Source: Firmicutes bacterium UBA3930
GTDB taxonomy: Bacteria; Bacillota; Clostridia; Caldicoprobacterales; Caldicoprobacteraceae
NCBI GenBank assembly: GCA_002385885.1
Contig: DGEI01000027.1
Span: 83,941-130,240 of the forward strand
DNA length: 46,300 nucleotides
Direction: 5' to 3'
Part shown: one piece after another, positions 8,316-16,345 of the stretch
Numbering within the stretch: the stretch's first letter is position 1
How the letters are laid out: every line of letters begins with the position of its first letter
Notes under the pieces: model-generated
The model's input: only the letters and a program-made list of their open reading frames with translations
What the model was told of the DNA's origin: nothing
Databases searched by the model: none
Position numbers and translations under genes: made by a program

Positions 8316-9179
8316 ATGATGCGCTTTTTTTCTATTGGCATCGAGGAAAACAACCTTGACCTTAAGGAATCAATTTTAAGGAAAATTAATGATACAAAAC
8401 CGGAAGAATTTGTAATAGAGGAAAAAAAAGCGGGTAATCTGCTGTTTATAAATTATATATTGTATAACCCCTATAGCAGCGGGCCATGGAATTTGGTAAG
8501 GGAAAAGCTTCAGCATCACATTGCCGATATTGTGACTGATTTAATATTGAATGATATGCAGAAGGAAATTATTGAGCGTATTATTCGCGATGAATTCTTT
8601 TATTTTGAGAAGGAAGACATGAAACATATCTGCAAAGAGGTATTGGCGGCTATCCTTGGAGAAAGAAATGGAGAAAACCGCCTGAGCGGCTTGAAAAACA
8701 GCTGGCACAGCAGGATTCGGGAACGTTTAATTGAACACCTGGATACAAATAGTGAAATCATTATAGAAGGATTTATAAGATTCAGGCTTAAAGACTTTAC
8801 AAAAGAACTTATACAAGGAATTGGCAGTATTGCAGATGAGTTGTTGATTGAAAAGGAATATAATGAGTTTATTAAACTGTTGAGGTATTTTGTAGAAATC
8901 CAGGAACCGAAAATCAGTGAAGTTCATGTTGTTGTTGAAGATGACAGGAGGTATGTTTTGCTTGACGATAGTTACAGGGTTATAAACAACGATATTCTTA
9001 AAGAACTGGCAAAGGAGATATCGGATAAGGAAATAAGTTACGATGATCTTCTTATAAGCTCACTTATTACTATTGCACCCAGCAAGATCACCATCCACGA
9101 CTGTGAGAAGATAAAGAATACCGAACTCCTAAACACCATAAACAAGGTTTTCAGAGGCAAGGTAAGTTATGAACCCTAG
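8316..9179 (+). CDS. ytxC: YtxC-like sporulation-associated protein
   Basis: The 287-residue protein matches the YtxC family in its C-terminal half, with EGFIRFRLKDFTKEL (about 150-164) and EKEYNEFIKLLRYFVEIQE (about 179-197), and in position immediately upstream of thrS, as in Bacillus. It has no signal peptide and is charged and helical. The family is restricted to spore formers and its biochemical role is unknown; the sporulation label comes from annotation of the family. The start is ATG 8316 or the adjacent ATG 8319, behind GAAGGGAGTG. The thrS promoter lies downstream of its stop, so it is transcribed separately from thrS. Confidence 0.8.
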   Translation: MMRFFSIGIEENNLDLKESILRKINDTKPEEFVIEEKKAGNLLFINYILYNPYSSGPWNLVREKLQHHIADIVTDLILNDMQKEIIERIIRDEFFYFEKEDMKHICKEVLAAILGERNGENRLSGLKNSWHSRIRERLIEHLDTNSEIIIEGFIRFRLKDFTKELIQGIGSIADELLIEKEYNEFIKLLRYFVEIQEPKISEVHVVVEDDRRYVLLDDSYRVINNDILKELAKEISDKEISYDDLLISSLITIAPSKITIHDCEKIKNTELLNTINKVFRGKVSYEP

Positions 9180-9292
9180 AGGAGTGTATCGGTTGCAGAT
9201 GAACAGGCATGACTGGATATTCTGTATGGAAGACTGGAAATTAAATTATGAGGGCAGCTGAAAATGAATAGTGAATTTTCCAGTTTATGCTA

Positions 9293-9321
9293 TTGACTTT
9301 CAAATAATGCAAGGTTATAAT
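9293..9321 (+). promoter_or_regulatory. Sigma-A promoter of thrS
   Basis: TTGACT (9293-9298), a 17-bp spacer and a perfect TATAAT (9316-9321) lie just before the T-box leader. Confidence 0.85.
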
Positions 9322-9621
9322 ATAAAAAATATTTAGACAGGATAAAACATCGAAGGAAAATAGTTTAATCAGATGGCTTTATCCTGAAGCGGGATAAATA
9401 TGGTTTTATGCAATGATAAGGAAGAGTAAATCGGAAACCGGTGCCAGAGAAGGAATGCCATGGGCTGGAAGCATTCCGCATCAGGACCGATTGAAGACCA
9501 CCCTTTGAGCATAATGGATGGCTCCGTTAAAAGCCGTTCTGAGGCGGATTCTTATCAGGATCAATAAGGGTGGAACCGCGGGTATCCTCTCGTCCCTTTC
9601 TTTATGGGCGAGAGGTTTTTT
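9322..9621 (+). promoter_or_regulatory. T-box leader, threonine-responsive (specifier ACC)
   Basis: AAGGGTGGAACCGCGG at 9566-9581 is the T-box sequence. The terminator stem CCTCTCGTCCC (from 9586) pairs with GGGCGAGAGG (9606-9615) and is followed by T6. Stem I begins with AGAGTA near 9423, and AATCGG pairs with CCGATT next to the specifier loop. The loop reads GAAG-ACC followed by A, giving a threonine codon at 9497-9499. Confidence 0.95.
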
Positions 9622-9672
9622 AATTGCAGCTGATACAATTTTACTTATACTTTGTGAAAGGGTGAATTCAGA

Positions 9673-11580
9673 ATGGTAGAAGTGGTATTGAAGGATGGTT
9701 CAAAAAAACAGTGTCCGAAAGGGATATCCATAAGCGATGTTATAAGGGACATAAGTCCCGGCCTGTTCAGGAGATCGCTGGCAGCCCAGATAGACGGCAG
9801 AACAGTTGATCTTTCCTATAAAATAAACGAGGATTGCCGGCTGAATATATTGACTTTCGATGATGAGCAGGGAAAGAAAGCTTTCTGGCATACCTCATCC
9901 CATATTCTGGCACAGGCGGTAAAGAAGCTGTTCCCTGGTGCCAGGCTGGCCATTGGTCCTGCAGTGGATAACGGATTTTATTATGACTTTGATGTGGAAA
10001 AGCCTTTTTCCACCGAGGATTTGCAGGTCATTGAAGAAGAAATGAAAAAGATAATAAAAGAGAACCTTGAACTGGAAAGGTTTGAACTTCCCAGGGATGA
10101 AGCCATTGCCTATATGAAAGAGATGGGAGAAACCTATAAGGTGGAGCTGATTGAGGAGCTGCCTGATGATGCTGTGATATCATTCTACAGACAGGGTGAT
10201 TTTGTTGATCTGTGTGCCGGGCCCCATATTCCTTCCACAGGCCTGGTTAAAGCCGTAAAACTGCTTAGTGTGGCCGGTGCCTACTGGCGTGGGGATGAAA
10301 GAAATAAGATGCTGCAGCGCATATACGGAGTGTCTTTTCCAAAAAAGAGCATGCTGGATGAACATCTGCAGCGTCTGGAAGAAGCTAAGAAGAGGGATCA
10401 CAGGAAGCTCGGCCGGGAGCTTGATCTGTTCAGTCTCCATGAGGAGGGGCCGGGATTTCCGTTTTTCCATCCGAAAGGGACTATAATCTACAATTTGCTT
10501 GTAGAATTCTGGAGAAAAGAGCATGTGAAAAGGGGATATCATGAGATCAGAACCCCGGTTATTTTAAACAAGGATCTATGGATCCGCTCCGGACACTGGG
10601 ATCATTACCGGGAAAACATGTATTTTACAAAAATAGACGAACAGGATTATGCGGTAAAACCGATGAACTGCCCGGGAAGCATGATTCTGTACAAACGTAA
10701 GTTATACAGTTACAGGGAACTGCCCCTCCGGGTCGGCGAACTGGGGCTGGTTCACCGGCATGAACTCTCAGGTGTGCTGCACGGCTTGATGCGTGTACGG
10801 TATTTTACCCAGGATGATGCGCACATTTTCATGCTGCCGGAACAGATCGAAGACGAAATACTGGGTGTTATTGAGCTTATTGATCATTTTTACAGCATAT
10901 TCGGTTTTAAATACTATGTTGAACTGTCCACCCGGCCGGAGGATTCCATGGGATCGGATGAGGATTGGGAACTGGCCACCAATGCCCTGGAAAAGGCTTT
11001 GAAAGCCAGAGGACTGGACTACAAAATCAACGAAGGAGACGGCGCTTTTTACGGACCCAAAATTGATTTTCATCTGGAAGACTGTATAGGCAGAACATGG
11101 CAGTGCGGTACCATTCAGCTTGATTTCCAGATGCCTGAAAGGTTTGACCTGACTTATATTGGTCCGGATGGAGAAAAGCACAGGCCGGTCATGATCCACC
11201 GCGTTGTATTTGGCAGTATTGAAAGGTTTATTGGAATTCTGACCGAACACTTTGCCGGTGCGTTTCCAACGTGGTTGGCACCTGTCCAGGTCCGCATATT
11301 AACCGTTACCGACAGGGCTGATTCCTATGCCCGGGAGTTGTCTGCTATATTAAGCGATGCCGATATACGGGTGGAAACCGATTTGAGGAATGAAAAGATA
11401 GGATACAAGATAAGGGAGGCCCAGACAGAAAAGATCCCCTATATGCTGGTAGTGGGTGATAAGGAGATGGAAAACCGGACTGTAGCCCTCCGTGCCCGGG
11501 GCAGGGGAGATCTGGGTACGATGCAGGCGGATGAGTTTTTGAGCAAGATACTTAAAGAAATTCGTACAAAGTCTGTATAG
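9673..11580 (+). CDS. thrS: Threonyl-tRNA synthetase
   Basis: This 635-residue class II synthetase charges tRNA-Thr. The order is an N-terminal TGS domain (about 1-60), an editing domain with a FWHTSSHILAQA segment, the catalytic core and a C-terminal anticodon-binding domain (about 535-630). The catalytic zinc ligands are Cys333 (in MNCPGSM), His384 (in DDAHIF) and His509 (in MIHRVVFGS), close to the E. coli positions. Full family length with no missing domain. The start ATG 9673 follows AAAGGGTGA. Expression should rise on threonine starvation through the upstream T-box. Confidence 0.98.
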   Translation: MVEVVLKDGSKKQCPKGISISDVIRDISPGLFRRSLAAQIDGRTVDLSYKINEDCRLNILTFDDEQGKKAFWHTSSHILAQAVKKLFPGARLAIGPAVDNGFYYDFDVEKPFSTEDLQVIEEEMKKIIKENLELERFELPRDEAIAYMKEMGETYKVELIEELPDDAVISFYRQGDFVDLCAGPHIPSTGLVKAVKLLSVAGAYWRGDERNKMLQRIYGVSFPKKSMLDEHLQRLEEAKKRDHRKLGRELDLFSLHEEGPGFPFFHPKGTIIYNLLVEFWRKEHVKRGYHEIRTPVILNKDLWIRSGHWDHYRENMYFTKIDEQDYAVKPMNCPGSMILYKRKLYSYRELPLRVGELGLVHRHELSGVLHGLMRVRYFTQDDAHIFMLPEQIEDEILGVIELIDHFYSIFGFKYYVELSTRPEDSMGSDEDWELATNALEKALKARGLDYKINEGDGAFYGPKIDFHLEDCIGRTWQCGTIQLDFQMPERFDLTYIGPDGEKHRPVMIHRVVFGSIERFIGILTEHFAGAFPTWLAPVQVRILTVTDRADSYARELSAILSDADIRVETDLRNEKIGYKIREAQTEKIPYMLVVGDKEMENRTVALRARGRGDLGTMQADEFLSKILKEIRTKSV

Positions 11581-11612
11581 CAGAGCTCTTTGAAGGGAAC
11601 TGTGGAGCTCGC

Positions 11613-11631
11613 TTTGCGAAAAGACTTAGAA
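11613..11631 (+). repeat. Fragment of the dispersed intergenic repeat
   Basis: TTTGCGAAAAGACTTAGAA matches 1967-1985 with one mismatch in 19. Only the left half of the 47-bp element is present; the GTTAGCGAAG core is missing. It lies between thrS and the infC promoter. Confidence 0.45.
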
Positions 11632-11655
11632 CTTCAAAAAATTTTTTTAAAATAT

Positions 11656-11685
11656 TTGACAAATTACAAACCGGTGTGGTAAACT
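11656..11685 (+). promoter_or_regulatory. Sigma-A promoter of infC-rpmI-rplT
   Basis: A perfect -35 TTGACA (11656-11661) is followed after 18 bp by TAAACT (11680-11685), a moderate -10. Confidence 0.65.
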
Positions 11686-11689
11686 ATTT

Positions 11690-11822
11690 CCGCAAACAAG
11701 TAGAAGCTATCCACTTCTCACCTTCCGGCACTGCAGCCAGGAAGGTTAATAGATTTATCGCTATAGTATGCTGTTAAGTAAATAAAGAGTGGGTAGATGT
11801 TTGTGCCCACTCTTTTGTTTTA
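11690..11822 (+). promoter_or_regulatory. infC leader with attenuator (L20-type leader)
   Basis: The leader holds a stem-loop (ACCTTCC 11720-11726 with GGAAGGT 11740-11746) and then a strong intrinsic terminator (AAAGAGTGGG 11784-11793 with CCCACTCTTTT 11806-11816) located before infC. A terminator inside the leader of an infC-rpmI-rplT operon matches the known Bacillota design, in which free ribosomal protein L20 binds the leader and causes premature termination. L20 binding is inferred from this arrangement. Confidence 0.8.
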
Positions 11823-11841
11823 TTAAATCCGGGGGTGAATT

Positions 11842-12357
11842 ATTATCAGCAATAAAGAACTATTGATTAACGAGCAGATTAGGGACAAGGAAGTAAGAGT
11901 GATCAGCGAAAATGGAGAACAGTTAGGAATTATGCCAATTCAAAAAGCATTGGGACTGGCGGACGAAAAACAACTGGATTTGGTAAGAATAGCTCCAAAT
12001 GCCAAACCGCCTGTATGTAAAATTATGGACTACGGTAAGTATATGTTTGAGTTGAGCAAAAAGGAAAAAGAAGCACGGAAAAATCAGAGAGTTATAAATG
12101 TTAAAGAAGTGCGCCTGTCTGCCTCCATAGAAGAGCATGATTTGGGAGTAAAGGCAAGAAACGCTGATAAGTTTTTGAAAGCGGGTAACAAGGTCAAGGT
12201 ATCTATTCGTTTCAGGGGACGGGAAATGTCTCATAGCCAAGTAGGCTACGAGATTATGGAAAAGTTCATTTCCATGCTTTCGGTGGATGCAGTTGTAGAA
12301 AGGAAACCCAGGCTGGAAGGATGGAACATGATTATGATATTGGCTCCAAGCAATTAG
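11842..12357 (+). CDS. infC: Translation initiation factor IF-3, ATT start
   Basis: IF3 binds the 30S subunit and checks start codon-initiator tRNA pairing. The protein is 171 residues from ATT 11842, the normal family length, with N-terminal (MISNKELLINEQIRDKEVRV) and C-terminal domains joined by a lysine-rich linker. No ATG, GTG or TTG lies at the right place: TTG 11863 would remove the conserved N-terminus. A GGGGGTGA site at 11831-11838 sits just before the tandem ATT-ATT-ATC, and TGA at 11836-11838 closes the frame upstream. AUU starts are known for infC in other bacteria and allow IF3 to repress its own translation. ATT 11839 or ATC 11845 are possible alternatives. Confidence 0.9.
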   Translation: MISNKELLINEQIRDKEVRVISENGEQLGIMPIQKALGLADEKQLDLVRIAPNAKPPVCKIMDYGKYMFELSKKEKEARKNQRVINVKEVRLSASIEEHDLGVKARNADKFLKAGNKVKVSIRFRGREMSHSQVGYEIMEKFISMLSVDAVVERKPRLEGWNMIMILAPSN

Positions 12358-12379
12358 AGCAATGAGAGGAGGATTATCT

Positions 12380-12577
12380 ATGCCAAAGATTAAGACCCAT
12401 CGTGGAGCAGCAAAGAGGTTTTGGCTGACCAAAAGTGGAAAAATCAAGAGGGCCAGGGCGTATAAAAACCATCTGCTTAACAAGAAGACATCGAAGCGTA
12501 AAAGAAGGTTAAGAAAAGAAGGTTATGTAAGCGCCAGAGATGCCGCGATGATAAAGAAGTTGATTCCGTATAAATAA
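12380..12577 (+). CDS. rpmI: 50S ribosomal protein L35
   Basis: The protein is 65 residues, starts MPKIKTHRGAAKRF and is very basic, as expected for bL35. The ATG at 12380 is preceded by GAGAGGAGG; a longer in-frame reading would start upstream of this site and is unlikely. It is the second gene of the conserved infC-rpmI-rplT operon, 22 bp after infC. Confidence 0.97.
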   Translation: MPKIKTHRGAAKRFWLTKSGKIKRARAYKNHLLNKKTSKRKRRLRKEGYVSARDAAMIKKLIPYK

Positions 12578-12600
12578 TATGACTTGAAGGAGGTAGGATC

Positions 12601-12960
12601 ATGGCAAGAGTGAAAAAAGCTGTAAATGCCAGGAAAAAGCACAAAAAGATTCTTAAACTGGCTAAAGGATATTACGGCGCAAAAAGCAAACAGTTTCGGG
12701 CTGCAAATCAGGCAGTCATGAAATCGCTGGCATATGCTTATGTTGGGAGAAAGCTGAAGAAAAGAGATTTCCGTAAATTATGGATTACCCGTATAAATGC
12801 AGCAGCCAGACAGAATGGCTTAAGCTACAGCCGCTTTATCAACGGGTTGCGTTTGGCGGGCATCCAGATTGATAGAAAGATTCTTGCAGATATGGCAGTC
12901 AATGATCAGTCGGGCTTTGCCCAGTTGGTTAACATTGCCAAGGACAGGCTGCAGGCCTGA
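12601..12960 (+). CDS. rplT: 50S ribosomal protein L20
   Basis: The protein is 119 residues with the classic bL20 start MARVKKAVNARKKHKKILK and a globular C-terminal domain (SYSRFINGLRLAGIQIDRK). It is needed early in assembly of the large subunit and, in Bacillota, represses its own operon through the leader RNA. The ribosome site GAAGGAGG lies 23 bp after rpmI. A terminator follows the stop. Confidence 0.98.
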   Translation: MARVKKAVNARKKHKKILKLAKGYYGAKSKQFRAANQAVMKSLAYAYVGRKLKKRDFRKLWITRINAAARQNGLSYSRFINGLRLAGIQIDRKILADMAVNDQSGFAQLVNIAKDRLQA

Positions 12961-12983
12961 TAATAAATTACATGGATATCAGA

Positions 12984-13012
12984 AAAGACCTCGTGTGAGG
13001 TCTTTGACTTTT
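12984..13012 (+). terminator. Rho-independent terminator after rplT
   Basis: AAAGACCTC (12984-12992) pairs with GAGGTCTTT (12997-13005) around a 4-nt loop and is followed by a T run that ends at the ATG of the longest possible ktrB frame. Confidence 0.85.
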
Positions 13013-13049
13013 TATGCGGACATTAAACCCTGTTTCGGAGGAAGTAGTT

Positions 13050-14399
13050 TTGCGGAAACTGATGAAGAACAGGACCAGGCTTATGCCCACTCAGGTTTTG
13101 GTTCTGGGCTTTATATCCATAATTATTGTGGGCGGTATATTCCTGGCTCTTCCCATTGCATCCGGTACCGGAGAAAGTATAGGGTTGCTCAATGCAATAT
13201 TTGAGGCAACTTCAGCGGTTTGCGTCACCGGGCTCGTAGTAGTGGATACCGGTAAGGATCTGAGCCTGTTCGGCCAACTGGTTATGATTTCTCTTATCCA
13301 GATCGGCGGGTTGGGATTTATGACAACGGCTACCTTGGTTTTTCTTATCTTAGGAAAACGGATTACTTTGAGGGAGAGACTGGTGATTAAGGAAGCTCTT
13401 AACGAGTATAATCTTCAGGGACTCGTGCGCTTAGCCAGGAGAATTATTCTGATAACCTTCGCTATAGAAGGAATCGGCGCATTAATACTTGCCCTGAAGT
13501 TTATTCCCGCATATGGATGGGCTAAAGGACTGTATTACAGTATTTTTCATGCTGTTTCGGCTTTTTGTAATGCCGGATTCGATATCATAGGTGATTACAA
13601 AAGCTTTACTGAATATGCCAATGATTTAACTGTAAATTTTACCCTGATGAGTTTAATCATTTCAGGGGGCCTGGGATTCTCCGTTTTACTGGATATCTGG
13701 CGCAACAGATGCTTCAGAAAATGGTCTTTGCATACCAAACTGGTTGTCTGTACTACAGCCGGTTTAATTATACTGGGAGCCCTGTTCTTTTTGATTGTTG
13801 AATATAACAATCCAACGACATTGGGTAACCGGAATTGGTTTGGAAAGATCCTGGGAGCTTTATTTCAGTCGGTAACTGCCAGGACAGCCGGTTTTTACAC
13901 CATCGATCAGGCTGGCCTGACCGATGCATCCAAGTTTATGACTTCCATTCTTATGTTCGTTGGGGCTTCACCTGCCGGTACAGGAGGCGGCATTAAAACT
14001 ACCACCGTAAGCGTGCTTTTGCTTTCGGTGTTCAGCGTTATCCGGGGAAGGCAGGATACAGAAATTTTCGGGAGGCAAATTCCCAATACTATAGTCAAAA
14101 AGGCATTAACTATATCTGTCATAAGCTTTGCTATCTTTATAACTGTCAGTATGGTTTTATCCCTGGTGGAACCCTACCCGATGGTTGATTTGTTGTATGA
14201 AACTGCATCGGCGCTCGGCACGGCAGGACTGGCGGCTTTTAACAATAATACCCTGAAACCTGCCGGCAAAATATTAATTATACTCAGCATGTTTGCCGGA
14301 AGGGTCGGGCCTTTGACTATTACCCTTGCCCTTGCAATGCGGTTGTCAAGAGACAAAGGCAATCTGAAATACCCTGAGGAAAAAATAATGGTCGGCTGA
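13050..14399 (+). CDS. ktrB: Potassium uptake channel subunit, KtrB/TrkH family
   Basis: The membrane protein of about 449 residues shows four membrane-pore-membrane repeats, each with the conserved filter glycine: SAVCVTGLVV, SAFCNAGFD, TARTAGFYT and SALGTAGLAA. Together with a KtrA-like RCK protein such channels take up K+ coupled to Na+ or H+. The longest frame begins at ATG 13014, but this lies in the rplT terminator with no ribosome site. TTG 13050 follows GGAGGA (13037-13042) at a 7-nt distance and gives MRKLMKNRTRLMPTQVL, so I prefer it. ATG 13062 is a weaker alternative. Assignment to KtrB rather than TrkH rests on the small single-RCK partner next door. Confidence 0.88.
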   Translation: MRKLMKNRTRLMPTQVLVLGFISIIIVGGIFLALPIASGTGESIGLLNAIFEATSAVCVTGLVVVDTGKDLSLFGQLVMISLIQIGGLGFMTTATLVFLILGKRITLRERLVIKEALNEYNLQGLVRLARRIILITFAIEGIGALILALKFIPAYGWAKGLYYSIFHAVSAFCNAGFDIIGDYKSFTEYANDLTVNFTLMSLIISGGLGFSVLLDIWRNRCFRKWSLHTKLVVCTTAGLIILGALFFLIVEYNNPTTLGNRNWFGKILGALFQSVTARTAGFYTIDQAGLTDASKFMTSILMFVGASPAGTGGGIKTTTVSVLLLSVFSVIRGRQDTEIFGRQIPNTIVKKALTISVISFAIFITVSMVLSLVEPYPMVDLLYETASALGTAGLAAFNNNTLKPAGKILIILSMFAGRVGPLTITLALAMRLSRDKGNLKYPEEKIMVG

Positions 14400-14407
14400 G
14401 GAGGATT

Positions 14408-15064
14408 ATGAAAATGAAACAGTATGCTGTAATCGGCATTGGCCGGTTTGGCTTAAGTGTTGCAAAAACCCTGTATTCCATGGGACATGATGTTCTTGCC
14501 GTAGACAAGGATCATGACAGGATCCAGGAGATATATCATTATGTTACCCATGCGGTAGAGGCTGACTCCACTGACGAGGATGCACTGAAAGCCTTGGGGT
14601 TGAGAAACTTTGATGCGGTTGTTATCACCATTGGTTCGGATATCCAGTCAAGCATCCTCACCACACTGCTCTGCAAGGAGATGGGTGTTAAGTTCATTGT
14701 GGGTAAAGCACACAATGAACTGCATGCAAAAGTGTTGTACAAAATTGGGGTTGATAAAGTGATCTTCCCGGAAAGGGACATGGGAATGAAATTGGCACAC
14801 AGTTTGGCGTCATACAATATACTTGATTATATTGAGCTTGCATCCGAATATAGCCTGGTGGAACTTTCAGCTATTTCAGAATGGGAAGGGAAGTCACTCA
14901 GGCATATTGATATGCGGCGGCGGTTTGGACTAAATGTTGTAGCTATTAAGCGCGGACAGGATATTTTGATATCTCCCAAAGGAGATGATATTATAAACAG
15001 GGATGACATATTGGTGGTAATTGGCAGAAATAACGATATAAGAAGACTGGGAAATAAGACATAA
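14408..15064 (+). CDS. ktrA: Potassium uptake regulatory subunit, KtrA/TrkA family
   Basis: This cytoplasmic protein of 218 residues has one RCK unit: an N-terminal Rossmann domain (GIGRFG at 10-15, nucleotide-binding acidic residues near DKDHDR) and a C-terminal TrkA-C domain (about 135-215). This is the KtrA architecture, whereas TrkA of proteobacteria has two tandem units. Octameric rings of this protein bind ATP, ADP or NAD and gate the KtrB channel. It begins 8 bp after ktrB, behind GAGGA, and is surely co-transcribed with it. ATG 14414 is also possible as start. Confidence 0.9.
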   Translation: MKMKQYAVIGIGRFGLSVAKTLYSMGHDVLAVDKDHDRIQEIYHYVTHAVEADSTDEDALKALGLRNFDAVVITIGSDIQSSILTTLLCKEMGVKFIVGKAHNELHAKVLYKIGVDKVIFPERDMGMKLAHSLASYNILDYIELASEYSLVELSAISEWEGKSLRHIDMRRRFGLNVVAIKRGQDILISPKGDDIINRDDILVVIGRNNDIRRLGNKT

Positions 15065-15084
15065 GCTCAAGGGATGTGGGAAAT

Positions 15085-15879
15085 ATGGAAGAATATATTA
15101 CCAGCACCAAAAATCCTCTGGTTAAGCGTTTGAAAATGCTGCATAATAAAAAATACAGGGATTTATATAGCCAGTACTTGGCGGAAGGCCCTAAGATAGT
15201 GAAGGAAGCGCTGTACAACGGTGAGGACATCCGGACCCTGGCGGTGTCAAAGGATTTTCCCTGGGAAGAGTTTAAGGAGGAAACCGGCATCGGCTTTGCA
15301 GCCTGTAGGGTACTTATAATGGACGAAGGGCTGTTTAAGTATGTCAGCGATACCAAAACCCCCCAAGGGATACTGGCAGTTATCAGCAAAAAAGAGTATA
15401 AGCTGGATGAAATATTGAAATCGGATTCATATTTTCTTACAATCCTGGATGAGATCAGAGATCCCGGCAATCTGGGTACAATTATAAGAACCGTAGATGC
15501 TGCCGGAGGGGATGGCGTTGTCTTAACCCAAGGATGCGTAGATCCCTATAGTCCTAAGGTTGTCAGGTCATCCATGGGTTCGATATTACGGGTACCCGTT
15601 TATCAGGTGGGTGATGGCATTAATTTTGTTGCTGAATTATTGCGTCAGGATGTTCATGTACTTGTCAGCCACCTGAAAGGCTCTAATCTCTACGATTGGC
15701 CTGGCGGTTACAAAAAGACCGCACTTGTGATTGGCAGCGAATCAAGAGGGGTACGGGATGATATCAGCAAACTTGCATCATATACTGTAAAGATACCTAT
15801 ATACGGCCGGGCCGAATCGTTAAATGCTTCAGTTGCTGCCGGGATTCTAATATATGAAGTTGTGCGCAAGAGCAAATGA
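15085..15879 (+). CDS. TrmH/SpoU-family RNA 2'-O-methyltransferase
   Basis: The protein is about 264 residues, with an N-terminal substrate-binding domain (ITSTKNPLVKRLKML) and a C-terminal SPOUT knot. The three SPOUT motifs are visible: RDPGNLGTIIRTVDAAG, LVIGSESRGV, and IPIYGRAESLNASVAAGIL. The family methylates ribose 2'-OH groups of tRNA or rRNA with S-adenosylmethionine; the target nucleotide is not known here. The gene lies upstream of pheS, as does B. subtilis ysgA. I place the start at ATG 15085, about 10 nt from AAGGGA; GTG 15076 lies too close to that site. Confidence 0.88.
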   Translation: MEEYITSTKNPLVKRLKMLHNKKYRDLYSQYLAEGPKIVKEALYNGEDIRTLAVSKDFPWEEFKEETGIGFAACRVLIMDEGLFKYVSDTKTPQGILAVISKKEYKLDEILKSDSYFLTILDEIRDPGNLGTIIRTVDAAGGDGVVLTQGCVDPYSPKVVRSSMGSILRVPVYQVGDGINFVAELLRQDVHVLVSHLKGSNLYDWPGGYKKTALVIGSESRGVRDDISKLASYTVKIPIYGRAESLNASVAAGILIYEVVRKSK

Positions 15880-15894
15880 ATCCGTTGAAATTCC

Positions 15895-15923
15895 TTGAAT
15901 CCGCGCAACAGGTATGATATAAT
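15895..15923 (+). promoter_or_regulatory. Sigma-A promoter of the pheS leader transcript
   Basis: TTGAAT (15895-15900), 17 bp, and perfect TATAAT (15918-15923). It places both the small YqzL-like gene and the T-box on the pheST transcript. Confidence 0.8.
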
Positions 15924-15958
15924 TACCGTAACATAACCCGGTAAAGGAGATGGGACTT

Positions 15959-16051
15959 GTGAGGTTGGCGGACGTTGTGTGGAAGATCTTTGAAAAGACG
16001 GGTTCAATAAATGCTTATATGCTTTATCGTGAGCTGATAATGTTGTATTGA
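15959..16051 (+). CDS. YqzL-like small protein encoded in the pheS leader
   Basis: This frame of 30 codons plus stop begins at GTG 15959, with AAAGGAGA at 15943-15950 ideally spaced before it. The product includes VWKIFEKTGSINAYMLYREL, which follows the YqzL family pattern W-x2-F-x2-TG-x-I-x-AY-x-LY-x-E. Known YqzL proteins are somewhat longer (about 45 residues) and of unknown function. It lies after the pheS promoter and ends right before stem I of the T-box. Its short length and absence of charged tail are odd; it could be truncated, or it could act as a translated leader. Confidence 0.75.
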   Translation: MRLADVVWKIFEKTGSINAYMLYRELIMLY

Positions 16052-16052
16052 T

Positions 16053-16291
16053 AAAGGCAATGATGGAGAGGAGTATGCCCGGAACCTTTATCCAGAGAGG
16101 GAGACGCCGGAGGCTGAAAGCGCTCCTATAAAGTACAGGCAGAAGTTCGCTCCGGAGCTGGAAGCTGAAGTGGCAGTAGGCTTTACCGGTTAAAACCGTT
16201 ATAACAGAATGAGGTTTCATTTAGAAACGAAGTTGGGTGGTACCACGTGGCTTACCATGCCTTCGTCCCATGTTTGGACGAAGGCTTTTTT
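16053..16291 (+). promoter_or_regulatory. T-box leader, phenylalanine-responsive (specifier TTC)
   Basis: The T-box sequence TTGGGTGGTACCACGTGG is at 16233-16250. The terminator GCCTTCGTCC (16259-16268) pairs with GGACGAAGGC (16276-16285) and ends in T6. The 5' part has GGAGAGGAGTA and CAGAGAGGGAG elements of stem I. The specifier loop reads GAAG-TTC, placing the Phe codon at 16146-16148. Confidence 0.95.
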
Positions 16292-16345
16292 GATATATGA
16301 GACATATAAACGATTAAATCAGCATGATGAAAGGAGAGCAGGCGA

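Noticed and set aside
13014..13049. N-terminal extension of ktrB from ATG 13014
   Set aside because: The ATG lies at the end of the rplT terminator T run with no ribosome site, while GGAGGA sits inside the extension at 13037-13042.
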